A DNA stretch of 17,721 bases, from NCBI GenBank assembly GCA_002697475.1, contig NZVW01000026.1, forward strand, positions 1-17,721, given 5' to 3'. This DNA is from Aquimarina sp. (GTDB lineage: Bacteria > Bacteroidota > Bacteroidia > Flavobacteriales > Flavobacteriaceae). A program made the position numbers and the translations under genes. The notes below the pieces were generated by a model. That model worked only from the letters and a program-made list of their open reading frames with translations. It did no database searches and was not told where the DNA came from. Shown one piece after another: positions 7,752 through 16,196 of the stretch (within the stretch, counting starts at the first letter, position 1; each line of letters opens with the position of its first letter).

Positions 7752-8893
7752 TGGCAGTTGTACGTATATTACAGGTTTTTACGATAATGAATCGTGGAGG
7801 AGCAGAGTCCATGATCATGAATTATTACAGGCAACTGGATAAATCAAAAATTCAATTTGATTTTTTGGTTCATCGACAAGAAAAAGCGGCTTTTGATGAT
7901 GAGATCGAACTTATGGGGGGAAGAATTTATAGAATGAATCCTATAAACCCGCTCAATTCAGGGCCATACTATAATCAGTTGAGAACTTTTTTTAAAGAAC
8001 ATCAGGGGTATCAAATTGTACATTCGCACCTCAATACGTTTAGTAGTTTCGTTTTAAAAGTTGCTAAAGAGTTCAATATTCCGTGTAGAATTGCTCATGC
8101 GCACATAGCTATAGAAGATACAAGCTTGTCTTCTATGCTATCTAGTAAATCTAATTTTATTGAAGGCGTAAAGAACTTAATGAAGTTAAGATTAAAGAAG
8201 CATATTCATAAACATCCCACACATTACTTTTCTTGTGGAGATAAAGCGGGTAAATGGCTTTTTGGAGAAGATACGGAGTTTTATACGATGAATAATGCCA
8301 TTGATACGGATAGCTTCTTGATAAATAAAGAAGTACGTGATAAATATAGGTCTGAGTTTAATGTTGAGAGTAATTGGGTTTTTGGGCATATCGGAAGATT
8401 TAACACCCAAAAAAATCATCTTTTTTTACTTCAAATTTTTAGTGAAGTTGTAAAACTTAAAGAAGATGCACGACTTTTTCTTATTGGAGATGGTAATTTG
8501 AGAAGCGAAATAGAAGCGGAGATAAATAGACTGGGCCTTACTAACTGTGTTACACTTTTAGGAGTAAGATCAGATGTTCCTGACCTTTTCCAGATGTTTG
8601 ATGTTTTTGTTTTTCCTTCTTTGTACGAAGGGTTACCTGTTACTTTAATTGAGGCTCAAGCTGCTGGATTGAAAATTTTTGCATCAGATACCATAACTAA
8701 TGAAGTGCTTTTAACTGATGATATTAATTTCATTTCTCTTAATAAGTCTGCAGAACACTGGACTCAAGAGATTATTAAGTCTTATGGTATCAACAAATCT
8801 GATAATAAAGATAAAATAGTTGATGGTAACTATGATATCGTTAGTAATACCAGAGCAATTGAACAATTTTATTTACAACAACTTAATGCCTAA
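7751..8893 (+). CDS. GT4-family glycosyltransferase (EpsF-like)
   Basis: A 380-residue GT-B glycosyltransferase. The N-terminal acceptor domain starts with RILQVFTIMNRGGAESMIM, a signature common among EpsF-type capsule and exopolysaccharide transferases. HSHLNTFSSF (91-100) and AHAHIA (115-120) follow. The C-terminal donor domain shows GHIGRFNTQKNH (212-223), LFLIGDG (242-248) and the EX7E pair Glu293/Glu301 in YEGLPVTLIEA. It is complete at both ends, starts in a TAATG overlap, and ends 5 bases before the CapK-like gene. It probably adds a sugar to the repeat unit; which one is unknown. Confidence 0.94.
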   Translation: MAVVRILQVFTIMNRGGAESMIMNYYRQLDKSKIQFDFLVHRQEKAAFDDEIELMGGRIYRMNPINPLNSGPYYNQLRTFFKEHQGYQIVHSHLNTFSSFVLKVAKEFNIPCRIAHAHIAIEDTSLSSMLSSKSNFIEGVKNLMKLRLKKHIHKHPTHYFSCGDKAGKWLFGEDTEFYTMNNAIDTDSFLINKEVRDKYRSEFNVESNWVFGHIGRFNTQKNHLFLLQIFSEVVKLKEDARLFLIGDGNLRSEIEAEINRLGLTNCVTLLGVRSDVPDLFQMFDVFVFPSLYEGLPVTLIEAQAAGLKIFASDTITNEVLLTDDINFISLNKSAEHWTQEIIKSYGINKSDNKDKIVDGNYDIVSNTRAIEQFYLQQLNA

Positions 8894-8898
8894 CAGTT

Positions 8899-10305
8899 AT
8901 GGCTAAATTACAAGAGAAAGTATACAACGCCTTACCTTATCCTTTTAAATTTTTGCTTCTAAATATAAAGGCATACCAAAACTCTAAACAACGTTATACA
9001 AAGGATTTTCATAAATATCTTGCAGAATACATAGCATTATGGGATGCTGATATTGACGTGGTAAGTGTATATCAGCAAGAGCGACTTGTGCTCTTACTAA
9101 AAGAGGCATTTTTATATTCAGAATGGTACAGTCCAAAGATGAAACAACTCGGTATTAATGATGAGGAAATTGTCGCAGAACCATACAAGGTGCTTGCTAA
9201 AATGCCTATACTTACCAAAACTGAACGAAAGACAAAATATGATGCCATTGTCAACACTAATAGACCTATTGATGGTATAGGCTATACCAGTGGGACGTCT
9301 GGGGCTCCAACTATAAATTACCTGGATAAAGAATCCATTAACAGGTCCTTTGCGCTATGGAGACGATTTCATAAAGCGATTGGATTGGACACTCAAAAAG
9401 TGAGACAGGTCAGGTTTTCAGGAAGATTAATTGTAAAGCCTACTGTAAAAAAGGCTCCTTTTTGGGTTTACAACTACTTTGAGCGTCAATTATTAATGTC
9501 AACGTATCATCTAACCGATGAGAACTTAGATGCTTATGTTAGAAAATTAAACCGATTCAAGCCTTTACTCATTGATGGTTACCCTTCTGCTATTTATATC
9601 ATTAGCAGGTTTATCAATAAAAATAATTTAAAATTAAGGTTTACTCCAAAAGCCATAGCAGTTACTGCAGAAACTTTATATGATTACCAAAGGGCTGAAA
9701 TAGAAAAGGCTTTTAATTGTCATGTATATAACCAATACGCATCAAGTGAAGGTAGTCCGTTTATAACTGAGTGTGTAAAAGGGAATTTACACTTAAACCT
9801 GGATTCAGGTGTTTTTGAATTTATAAAGACGGATGGTAACATAGCACAACCTGGAGATGTTGCTCAGTTAGTAGTTACCAGTTTTACCAATCTTAAAACA
9901 CCACTAATAAGATATAATATAGAAGATACTGTATTACTAAAGGACGAAGGAGAAGAAGTATGCGGCTGTTCCTGTAAAATGCCTATTATTGCTAAATTAA
10001 CGGGGAGAGAGGATGATATATTATGGACAAAAGAAAAAGGGTATGTAGGTAGGATGGATACTGCATATAAAGGACTCAAAGGAATAAAACAGAGTCAGAT
10101 CATGCAGAATACACCTGATGACGTAATTGTAAATCTAATTGCTGATGAGGATTTTACCCAGGAAATGAATGCTAAACTGATTCATAATTTACAGGATAGA
10201 CTGGGAACAACCATAAAGTATAGAATTAATCTGGTTGAGCATATACCATTGGGGCCAAGTGGTAAGTTTGATGCTGTTAAGAGAAATTTTGATATTGAAA
10301 TTTAG
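8899..10305 (+). CDS. PaaK/CapK-like adenylate-forming enzyme
   Basis: A 468-residue member of the phenylacetate-CoA ligase / coenzyme F390 synthetase superfamily, of the kind called CapK when found in capsule loci. The nucleotide-binding loop is YTSGTSGAPT (129-138), followed by NQYASSEG (278-285), RYNIED (338-343, matching RYxxGD) and a C-terminal PSGKFDAVKR with Lys456 in the catalytic-lysine position. A cysteine cluster CGCSC (355-359) lies where relatives have a CxCG motif. The chemistry should be ATP-dependent activation of a carboxylate. The substrate and acceptor of capsule-locus members are not established. It sits 11 bases upstream of a second MBOAT-SGNH pair and could supply or modify that acyl group (inference). 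A partial paralogue begins at 17267. Confidence 0.88.
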   Translation: MAKLQEKVYNALPYPFKFLLLNIKAYQNSKQRYTKDFHKYLAEYIALWDADIDVVSVYQQERLVLLLKEAFLYSEWYSPKMKQLGINDEEIVAEPYKVLAKMPILTKTERKTKYDAIVNTNRPIDGIGYTSGTSGAPTINYLDKESINRSFALWRRFHKAIGLDTQKVRQVRFSGRLIVKPTVKKAPFWVYNYFERQLLMSTYHLTDENLDAYVRKLNRFKPLLIDGYPSAIYIISRFINKNNLKLRFTPKAIAVTAETLYDYQRAEIEKAFNCHVYNQYASSEGSPFITECVKGNLHLNLDSGVFEFIKTDGNIAQPGDVAQLVVTSFTNLKTPLIRYNIEDTVLLKDEGEEVCGCSCKMPIIAKLTGREDDILWTKEKGYVGRMDTAYKGLKGIKQSQIMQNTPDDVIVNLIADEDFTQEMNAKLIHNLQDRLGTTIKYRINLVEHIPLGPSGKFDAVKRNFDIEI

Positions 10306-10316
10306 GAATTAAACAC

Positions 10317-11729
10317 ATGCTTTTCAATTCGTTTGAATTTTTAATCTTTTTACCAATAGTTTTTTTCATCTATTGGTTCGTGCTGGGACGCAAATTGCAT
10401 CTGCAAAATATTTTTTTACTAATTGCAAGCTACGTGTTTTACGGTTGGTGGGATTGGAGATTTCTATCCCTAATAGCTATGAGTACTGTTGTAGACTATT
10501 TTGTAGGTATTAAAATAGCTTCTCTGATCAATGATAAAAAACGAAAATATTGGCTTTTTGTAAGTGTTGTTTTTAACCTAGGTCTTTTAGCCTTTTTTAA
10601 ATATTTTAATTTCTTTATTGATTCCTGGGTAGACTTACTCCATAACGTAGGTTATGAGGTAAAAAGCGTCTGGACGTTAAAGATCGTATTACCTGTAGGA
10701 ATTTCGTTCTATACTTTTCAAACGATGTCATATACCATAGATATCTATAGGAATAAACTTCAGCCTACAAAAGATTTTATTGCCTTTGCTGCTTTTGTTA
10801 GCTTTTTTCCTCAGTTAGTAGCTGGACCCATAGAAAGAGCTACAAATCTGGTACCTCAGTTCTTAAGTGAGCGCAAATTTTCTGCTAAGAATATTTCCTA
10901 TGGATTTAAGCTAATATTATGGGGCTTTTTTATGAAACTGGTTGTTGCAGATAGAGCAGGAGTATACGTAGACACAGTTTACGGAAATATTGAAAACCAT
11001 GAGGGTTTGACATTTATTATGGCAACGATATTTTTTGCTTTTCAGATTTACGGTGATTTTGCAGGATATTCATTAATTGCTATAGGTACTGCTAAATGGT
11101 TTGGTTTTGATTTAATGACAAATTTTAGAAGACCATATTTTTCTAAATCCGTAAGTGAGTTCTGGAACCGATGGCACATATCTCTTTCCACCTGGTTTAG
11201 GGATTATGTATATATTCCTTTAGGGGGTAACAGAGTTTCTAGATCCAGATGGTTACTTAATTTATTCATAACCTTTGTAGTTAGTGGATTATGGCATGGT
11301 GCTAATTGGACTTTTGTGATATGGGGTGCCCTAAACGGAATATATCTTATAGCAGAGGTACTAATTAAACGAAAAACGAAATTTAGGCTTTTGGCACTGG
11401 CTTACACGTTTGTGGTTATTAATTTTTCCTGGATTTTCTTTAGATCAAGTTCGGTGTCCGAAGCATTTAGTATTATTAAGGCAATCCTTACTTCTCCAGG
11501 GAGATTATTTATTGGTAGTGGCGATGACATAGCTGCCTCAATTTATACTGTAATGGCGATATTTCTACTAATACTAGTAGAATTAAAGAGAGAGTATTGG
11601 TCAGAACGGTGGTCTTTAGAAAAGAGTAATCTTAAACTTGTGAAGTTTAGTTTTTATGCTTTACTAGTATTTACAATTTTGTATTTGGGTGTTTTTGGAG
11701 AGAGTCAATTTATTTACTTCCAATTTTAA
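10317..11729 (+). CDS. MBOAT-family membrane O-acyltransferase 2 (AlgI-like)
   Basis: A 470-residue polytopic inner-membrane O-acyltransferase. The two MBOAT histidines are His287 in FWNRWHISLSTWFRDYVYIP and His327 in GLWHGANW. The canonical YIPLGGNR block is present (299-306), as in AlgI and PatA-type polysaccharide acetyltransferases and unlike MBOAT 1 at 3347. Shared blocks with MBOAT 1 include LPVGISFYTFQ, AGPIERATNLVPQ and the C-terminal FIYFQF, so the two are paralogues, though not recent copies. Its partner is the SGNH gene starting 4 bases downstream. No second carrier protein accompanies it, so the donor may be acetyl-CoA, the carrier at 3096, or a product of the CapK-like gene just upstream. 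Confidence 0.95.
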   Translation: MLFNSFEFLIFLPIVFFIYWFVLGRKLHLQNIFLLIASYVFYGWWDWRFLSLIAMSTVVDYFVGIKIASLINDKKRKYWLFVSVVFNLGLLAFFKYFNFFIDSWVDLLHNVGYEVKSVWTLKIVLPVGISFYTFQTMSYTIDIYRNKLQPTKDFIAFAAFVSFFPQLVAGPIERATNLVPQFLSERKFSAKNISYGFKLILWGFFMKLVVADRAGVYVDTVYGNIENHEGLTFIMATIFFAFQIYGDFAGYSLIAIGTAKWFGFDLMTNFRRPYFSKSVSEFWNRWHISLSTWFRDYVYIPLGGNRVSRSRWLLNLFITFVVSGLWHGANWTFVIWGALNGIYLIAEVLIKRKTKFRLLALAYTFVVINFSWIFFRSSSVSEAFSIIKAILTSPGRLFIGSGDDIAASIYTVMAIFLLILVELKREYWSERWSLEKSNLKLVKFSFYALLVFTILYLGVFGESQFIYFQF

Positions 11730-11733
11730 TACT

Positions 11734-12690
11734 ATGATGACAAGAAAGGAAATAAAGAAGTTTTTGATCAACATCGCACTGTTTGTCATTATTCTGGTTT
11801 TTATAGATTTTGTATTAGGGAGTATTACTCAAAAAATATTCTTCAGTCAAAAAACAGGTAAATATGCGAGAGCTACTTACGCTATTAGAGAAGCTGATGA
11901 AAGTATTATCATTTTAGGTAGTTCACACGCACACAGACATTACGTACCTGAAGTGTTTAAACAGGAAATAGGTAAAATCGCATTTAACGCAGGTGCAGAA
12001 GGTCAGCAGTTATTATATCATTTTGGTTTGCTAAAAATGATACTAAAAAAAGAATCAAAGCCAGATCTGATTATATTAAATATTGATGACTACTTTTTAT
12101 ACGATACTCCAGTAGCCTATGATCGATTGAATGACCTTCATCCCTACTATGGAGAATATCGGGATGAACTATATCCTGTTTTAAAGCTGAATTCCGATTT
12201 CGTTGATCTTAAACTGTTTTTTAAGGGATATCAGACTAATTCTACGTTAGTACATGCTCTCAGATACTATGCTTCACCTCAAACAACGCTTAATGGGTAT
12301 AGGCCATTATATGGTAAAGTTACTAAAGAGTCTTTGAACAGTATGACTATTTTTAAAGAGCATACTGAAAAAATAGAAGGGGATTTTGTATGGGCTCTGA
12401 AAGAGCTTATAAAAACGGCTAAATCAAATGATGTAAAGCTAATTTTCGTTACTTCACCTAATGTTTTAGAGAAAGATTTAAAAGGTAATAAGTCTTTTGA
12501 GAAAATTAAGCAGATTGCAAAGGAAGGAGAGGTTTTATTTATTGATTATTACAACGACAAACGTTTTATGAATCAATACGATTTATATCACGATATATCG
12601 CATCTTAATGATGATGGTGCAAGGCTATTTACTAAAATCTTATCTAATGACTTACTTGATAGTAATGCAATAAAAAAAGGATCGAATTAG
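11734..12690 (+). CDS. SGNH/AlgJ-DltD-like membrane-anchored protein 2
   Basis: A 318-residue protein with an N-terminal membrane anchor (about residues 9-30) and a periplasmic SGNH-like domain. The nucleophile motif is IILGSSHAHRH, with Ser64 aligned to the GDSx serine of the family. The C-terminal DxxH pair is Asp287/His290 in YHDISHLNDDG. It has the same length and architecture as the protein encoded at 4791 but little direct sequence identity. It likely hands the group supplied by MBOAT 2 to the polysaccharide. The start is ATG 11734 (ATG 11737 also possible), not an in-frame non-ATG codon at 11689 inside the MBOAT gene. The last codons and the stop lie inside the terminator hairpin. Confidence 0.87.
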   Translation: MMTRKEIKKFLINIALFVIILVFIDFVLGSITQKIFFSQKTGKYARATYAIREADESIIILGSSHAHRHYVPEVFKQEIGKIAFNAGAEGQQLLYHFGLLKMILKKESKPDLIILNIDDYFLYDTPVAYDRLNDLHPYYGEYRDELYPVLKLNSDFVDLKLFFKGYQTNSTLVHALRYYASPQTTLNGYRPLYGKVTKESLNSMTIFKEHTEKIEGDFVWALKELIKTAKSNDVKLIFVTSPNVLEKDLKGNKSFEKIKQIAKEGEVLFIDYYNDKRFMNQYDLYHDISHLNDDGARLFTKILSNDLLDSNAIKKGSN

Positions 12691-12706
12691 TTCGATCCTT
12701 TTTTTT
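12672..12706. terminator. Bidirectional rho-independent terminator
   Basis: The 8-bp perfect stem GGATCGAA/TTCGATCC (12679-12686 with 12691-12698) closes a TTAG loop. It is flanked by seven A on the left and eight T on the right. It ends the twelve-gene + strand run. Read on the other strand, the A-run becomes a T-run of seven, so it can also end the convergent - strand gene whose stop is at 12731. The stop codon TAG (12688-12690) of the SGNH 2 gene lies in the loop. Confidence 0.93.
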
Positions 12707-12730
12707 ATAACTTTAATTTACTTTTCCTCT

Positions 12731-14716
12731 TTATCTTTGATTACAAGAATTATTTGATAACGTTATAGCAGATGGAGTAGATGAACTATTGTTTATGCAG
12801 TTGAATCTGGTTCCACCGGTTGGCTCTAATATATTATTATCTGAAATTGTAATAGCATCATGAGAACCATAGATTCTTATACCATCACTACTGTTGGGCT
12901 CAATCTTAGTATTTGCGCTTACAGTAATATTTGATGCATCTCCAATCTCAATTCCACCTACAACTTCGTTTTCTGTAAAATTGATTCCATTGGTTTGGTA
13001 GAAATTTACTTGCTTTTCATTTAAAAAGCTATTACCTCTAAAGGTGATTCTATAACCAGATTCTTCAGGCTTTTGATTAATCAAAGATAACTTAACGTGG
13101 AAGCCTTGTGCTGTTATATTGTTATTGCTAAACTCAACGTTATCTGCAAATGTACTTACACCACTGATACCATTATTCGCAACATCAATTGTATTGTTTA
13201 CAAAACGAGAATTCATCGTTTTAGTGATTTGAATTCCCATATTACAATTAGAAATAGTGTTACCATGTACGTAAGTATCCTGTGTATTAGTGGCAATACC
13301 TAAACCATAACCTGTGATAGTATTATTAGCCACTTCATTATCATAAACAGTTTCACTAAGACCACCGGCAGCAAAAATGGCAAACTCTTCATCAGAAGAA
13401 CTGGCATTAAATCTGTTATTTAAGATTTTGGTACCATTGGTTAGAGAGTAAACAACTCTTGTACCTACATTATTATCTTCAACAGTTACCTGCTGACCTA
13501 CGTGCACAGAAACAAAACCAACTCTACTGTTTGTCTCCTCATTACCTCTGATCATAATATCAAAAGCTCTTTCATACTCTACTAGGTTTCCTGCAGCATC
13601 TCTTCTTCTAACCGCCTCAACATTTATAGCATAACCTACTTCACCTCCATCAGATGCGCTTGATGGTTGTCCTATATTAATGAATTTGTTATTCTCTACA
13701 AGTACATCTCTACCATCAGTTATGGCCATACCCATTCTTCTGATATTTTTAAAAGTGCTGTTAATTATATCTACACCTGTTGTAGGGTTATAATCAGGGT
13801 TAAAGGCAAATCCTAAGGAATGAATATGTATTGCTCCTTTAGATCCATTTTCGAAATTTACACCATCAACAGTAATATTTCGTCCTGAATGAATGTGTAA
13901 TAAGTGAGTACCTTCTAGTCCTACATCATTTGCAGAATATGTTCTAAGGTCTCTGTCCCCCATTAGAGTACCGCCAGAAATTCTAACATTAGCAACATCT
14001 CTAACAGCCAGTATAGTTCCGTTCTCAATTCCGCCTTCAGCAGGATACTGTCTTAGTACAGTTCCTGAACCCATTTTAAGATGAAAATCTCCAGGTACAT
14101 TTATAGCTTCAATAGAGGCATAAAAGTTTTGGTTAGTAGTAGTACTGGTAACTTTAGTTGTTTCGAAATATGCATCGAAAGTGCCCATTTCAAATGTTGT
14201 AGCGCCTAAAGACTTAGTGAAAAACATTAGCTCTTCAAGGTTTGCAGTATTTTGTAATGCTATGTCTGATGTAGTTTGACCTTGCTTGATATTATGCCAT
14301 CTTGAGGGGATGAACTTGAAAACAGGATCTTTCAATCTTGTGGTTCCTTCTATAGTCAATTCAGAGTTTAAAAACCTTCCGTCGATTGTTCCTCCTGCAA
14401 AAACTAATGTACCATTAATGATACTTCCCCCATCAAAATCCAAATTTACATTCGCAGGAAGGGAGATAGTTTTGCCTTCTAGATCCATAACACAGTCAAT
14501 AGTGACTGTACTGTTTGAGGCTAGGCCTTCTAAACTAAAGTCACAAGGACTTGTAGATAGATCAGGATCAATATCTGTATCAGGGTTTGTGTCTGTGTCA
14601 CCATCCGGATCTGGAGTTTCAACTTCTTCAGAAGTCAAATCTTCAATACTCTCATTGCTACAGGAGAGCAATGTTAAAGTAAATACAATAAGTAGGAAAT
14701 AAGGGAACTTTTTCAT
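12731..14716 (-). CDS. Parallel beta-helix repeat lipoprotein
   Basis: A 661-residue predicted lipoprotein. A signal peptide ends in LLSC with Cys19 as the lipidation site. An acidic Asp/Pro/Thr-rich linker spans about residues 25-52, typical of surface-exposed Bacteroidota lipoproteins. The rest is a right-handed parallel beta-helix made of many short N-rich repeats such as VLVENNKF, VTVEDNN, ANNTITG, YVHGNTIS, FVNNTID, FSNNNIT and ITISDNNI. The segment NVNLDFDGGSIINGTLVFAGG (about 88-108) resembles the N-terminal cap of such proteins. This fold is found in polysaccharide lyases, hydrolases, epimerases and phage-tailspike depolymerases, but no recognisable catalytic motif was seen, so a binding or structural role is equally possible. 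It is the only - strand gene, convergent to the cluster, and presumably transcribed from its own promoter. Confidence 0.87.
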   Translation of the reverse strand: MKKFPYFLLIVFTLTLLSCSNESIEDLTSEEVETPDPDGDTDTNPDTDIDPDLSTSPCDFSLEGLASNSTVTIDCVMDLEGKTISLPANVNLDFDGGSIINGTLVFAGGTIDGRFLNSELTIEGTTRLKDPVFKFIPSRWHNIKQGQTTSDIALQNTANLEELMFFTKSLGATTFEMGTFDAYFETTKVTSTTTNQNFYASIEAINVPGDFHLKMGSGTVLRQYPAEGGIENGTILAVRDVANVRISGGTLMGDRDLRTYSANDVGLEGTHLLHIHSGRNITVDGVNFENGSKGAIHIHSLGFAFNPDYNPTTGVDIINSTFKNIRRMGMAITDGRDVLVENNKFINIGQPSSASDGGEVGYAINVEAVRRRDAAGNLVEYERAFDIMIRGNEETNSRVGFVSVHVGQQVTVEDNNVGTRVVYSLTNGTKILNNRFNASSSDEEFAIFAAGGLSETVYDNEVANNTITGYGLGIATNTQDTYVHGNTISNCNMGIQITKTMNSRFVNNTIDVANNGISGVSTFADNVEFSNNNITAQGFHVKLSLINQKPEESGYRITFRGNSFLNEKQVNFYQTNGINFTENEVVGGIEIGDASNITVSANTKIEPNSSDGIRIYGSHDAITISDNNILEPTGGTRFNCINNSSSTPSAITLSNNSCNQR

Positions 14717-14765
14717 GGGGAGTTACTTAATTAATTATTAACACTTTACATAATTATAATTTATT

Positions 14766-14773
14766 CAAAAATA
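14766..14773 (-). promoter_or_regulatory. Weak candidate -7 element for the lipoprotein gene
   Basis: Read on the - strand this is TATTTTTG, matching TAnnTTTG, about 50 bases upstream of the lipoprotein start codon. No convincing -33 TTG accompanies it. A second match, TATATTTG on the - strand at 14861-14868, is an alternative further upstream. Chance matches are likely in DNA this rich in A and T. Confidence 0.25.
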
Positions 14774-14975
14774 ATCTAAAAACAATTATCTAACGACTTT
14801 TAATCTGTAAAATTGTGCCATACATCGATAAAAAATGTTAAAATTTAATTAAACTAAACTCAAATATAATCAAAGCCATCTAATTTGAAGTAATAGTAGA
14901 CTAAATTTTTAAGTTATTTTTATGTTAACTTGGTTTAATTGGTGCTATAGTGTGTAATTAAGATTTTGATATAAT

Positions 14976-14983
14976 TATATTTG
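14976..14983 (+). promoter_or_regulatory. Putative Bacteroidota -7 element
   Basis: TATATTTG matches the TAnnTTTG -7 consensus of the Bacteroidota primary sigma factor. It lies 48 bases upstream of the ATG at 15032, giving an expected 5' leader of about 40 bases. No clear TTG -33 element is found at the usual spacing; the region there reads GTGTGTAATT. The assignment therefore rests on the -7 motif and position. Confidence 0.45.
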
Positions 14984-15031
14984 CACGCAACAATCAAATC
15001 AATAAATATCAAATCATTTTAATAGGGGAAA

Positions 15032-16186
15032 ATGAGTAAAATTATTAGGGTTACTACAGTGCCTCAATCTTTGGGAGGATTATTACAGGGGCAATTGAAA
15101 TACATGTCAAATCATTATGAGGTTATAGGAATTAGTAGTACAGGAGATGGAAGGTTAAGTGAAGTAGGTATTACCGAAGGCATACCTGTTATCGCTGTAG
15201 AGATGACTAGAAAAATTACTCCCTTTGCCGACTTGAAAGCAGTATACAAACTCTATAAAATTTTTAAAAGAGAAAAACCCACAATTGTACATAGTCATAC
15301 ACCAAAAGCGGGAACCTTAGCGATGTTAGCCGCTAAGTTGTCCGGTGTACCCCATAGGTTACATACCATAGCAGGGTTACCATTGTTAGTGGCAACCGGA
15401 GGGAAAAGAAAATTGCTTGATACTGTAGAAAAATTCACTTATGCGTGTGCTACAAAGATTTATCCTAATTCTTATGGTTTGAAATCCATAATAGTGAATA
15501 ACGGATATACTACTGAAACTAAATTAAAAGTAATTGGTAAAGGAAGCTCTAATGGAATTGATACTTCTTTTTTCAATCCGGATTTATATTCTAAAGAACA
15601 ACGCGTTGCTCTAAGAAAGGAATTAAATATAAGTCAGAGCGATTATGTTTTTCTATTTGTAGGAAGGTTGGTTAAAGACAAGGGAATAAATGAATTAATT
15701 GAAGCGTATCAAATCATATCAAACGAATATAAGAATACAAAACTTCTTTTAGTCGGTACGTATGAGAAGGACTTAGATCCTCTTTTGACAAAAACTGAAA
15801 AAGAAATAAATACAAATGCCAATATTATCTCTGTGGGGTGGCAAACGGATGTCAGACCTTTTTTCCATGCTTCGGATGCCTTGGTTTTCCCAAGCTATAG
15901 AGAAGGGTTTCCTAATGTTGTAATGCAAGCTGGTGCGATGGGGTTGCCTAGTATTGTAACTGATATTAATGGATGCAATGAAATAGTTGAACAGGATACT
16001 AATGGAATTATAATTCAGCCTCAGGATGTTCATAGCTTGTTAGAAGCGATGAAAAAATTCTTAGAAAATCCTGATTTCACTAAAAAATTGTCAAAAAATG
16101 CCAGAGAGGCAATTACCAGAAGATATGAACGTTTATTTGTATGGAAAAAATTGCACGAGGAATATGAGCAACTTTTAAAAAAATAA
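15032..16186 (+). CDS. GT4-family glycosyltransferase
   Basis: A 384-residue GT-B glycosyltransferase with both domains complete. The N-terminal domain has VPQSLGGLLQGQL (10-22) and VHSHTPKAGTLAMLAAKLSG (86-105), a pattern seen in transferases that act early on undecaprenyl-linked sugars. The C-terminal domain has FVGRLVKDKGI (209-219) and FPSYREGFPNVVMQAGAMG (286-304). In the last motif the second glutamate of EX7E is replaced by Gln299, while Glu291 is kept. It starts the second + strand run, 48 bases after a promoter-like TATATTTG. AGGGGAAA directly precedes the ATG as a weak ribosome-binding sequence. The gap to the next gene is 10 bases. Confidence 0.92.
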   Translation: MSKIIRVTTVPQSLGGLLQGQLKYMSNHYEVIGISSTGDGRLSEVGITEGIPVIAVEMTRKITPFADLKAVYKLYKIFKREKPTIVHSHTPKAGTLAMLAAKLSGVPHRLHTIAGLPLLVATGGKRKLLDTVEKFTYACATKIYPNSYGLKSIIVNNGYTTETKLKVIGKGSSNGIDTSFFNPDLYSKEQRVALRKELNISQSDYVFLFVGRLVKDKGINELIEAYQIISNEYKNTKLLLVGTYEKDLDPLLTKTEKEINTNANIISVGWQTDVRPFFHASDALVFPSYREGFPNVVMQAGAMGLPSIVTDINGCNEIVEQDTNGIIIQPQDVHSLLEAMKKFLENPDFTKKLSKNAREAITRRYERLFVWKKLHEEYEQLLKK

Positions 16187-16196
16187 TTTTTGAGAT

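Larger units (their letters stand above)
14717..15031. other. Divergent intergenic region
   Basis: This 315-base, very AT-rich spacer lies between the - strand lipoprotein gene and the + strand glycosyltransferase gene. It should hold promoters for both. The clearest element is a + strand TATATTTG at 14976-14983. Two weaker - strand candidates are at 14861-14868 and 14766-14773. Short palindromes such as TTAATTAA are present but are expected by chance at this composition. No open reading frame, small RNA or riboswitch was recognised. Confidence 0.6.

Noticed and set aside
11689..11733. Longer start for SGNH protein 2 at 11689
   Set aside because: It lies inside the MBOAT 2 coding end and is a non-ATG codon. 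ATG 11734 directly follows the stop with the same spacing as the first pair.
13097..13303. A 68-codon + strand open frame inside the lipoprotein gene
   Set aside because: It lies opposite well-formed beta-helix repeats and has no start context or domain.
14555..14620. Apparent DNA repeat rich in GTCTGTGTC/ATCTGTATC units
   Set aside because: It encodes the low-complexity Asp/Pro/Thr linker of the lipoprotein. The units are degenerate and are better explained by the protein composition than by a functional DNA repeat.
14286..14702. A 138-codon + strand open frame opposite the lipoprotein gene
   Set aside because: It is a shadow of the lipoprotein's signal peptide and D/P/T linker region. It has no recognisable domain, while the - strand reading gives a clear lipoprotein.
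14843..14870. AT palindromes such as TTTAATTAAA as possible operators
   Set aside because: They are expected by chance in this very AT-rich spacer and show no paired or spaced arrangement.
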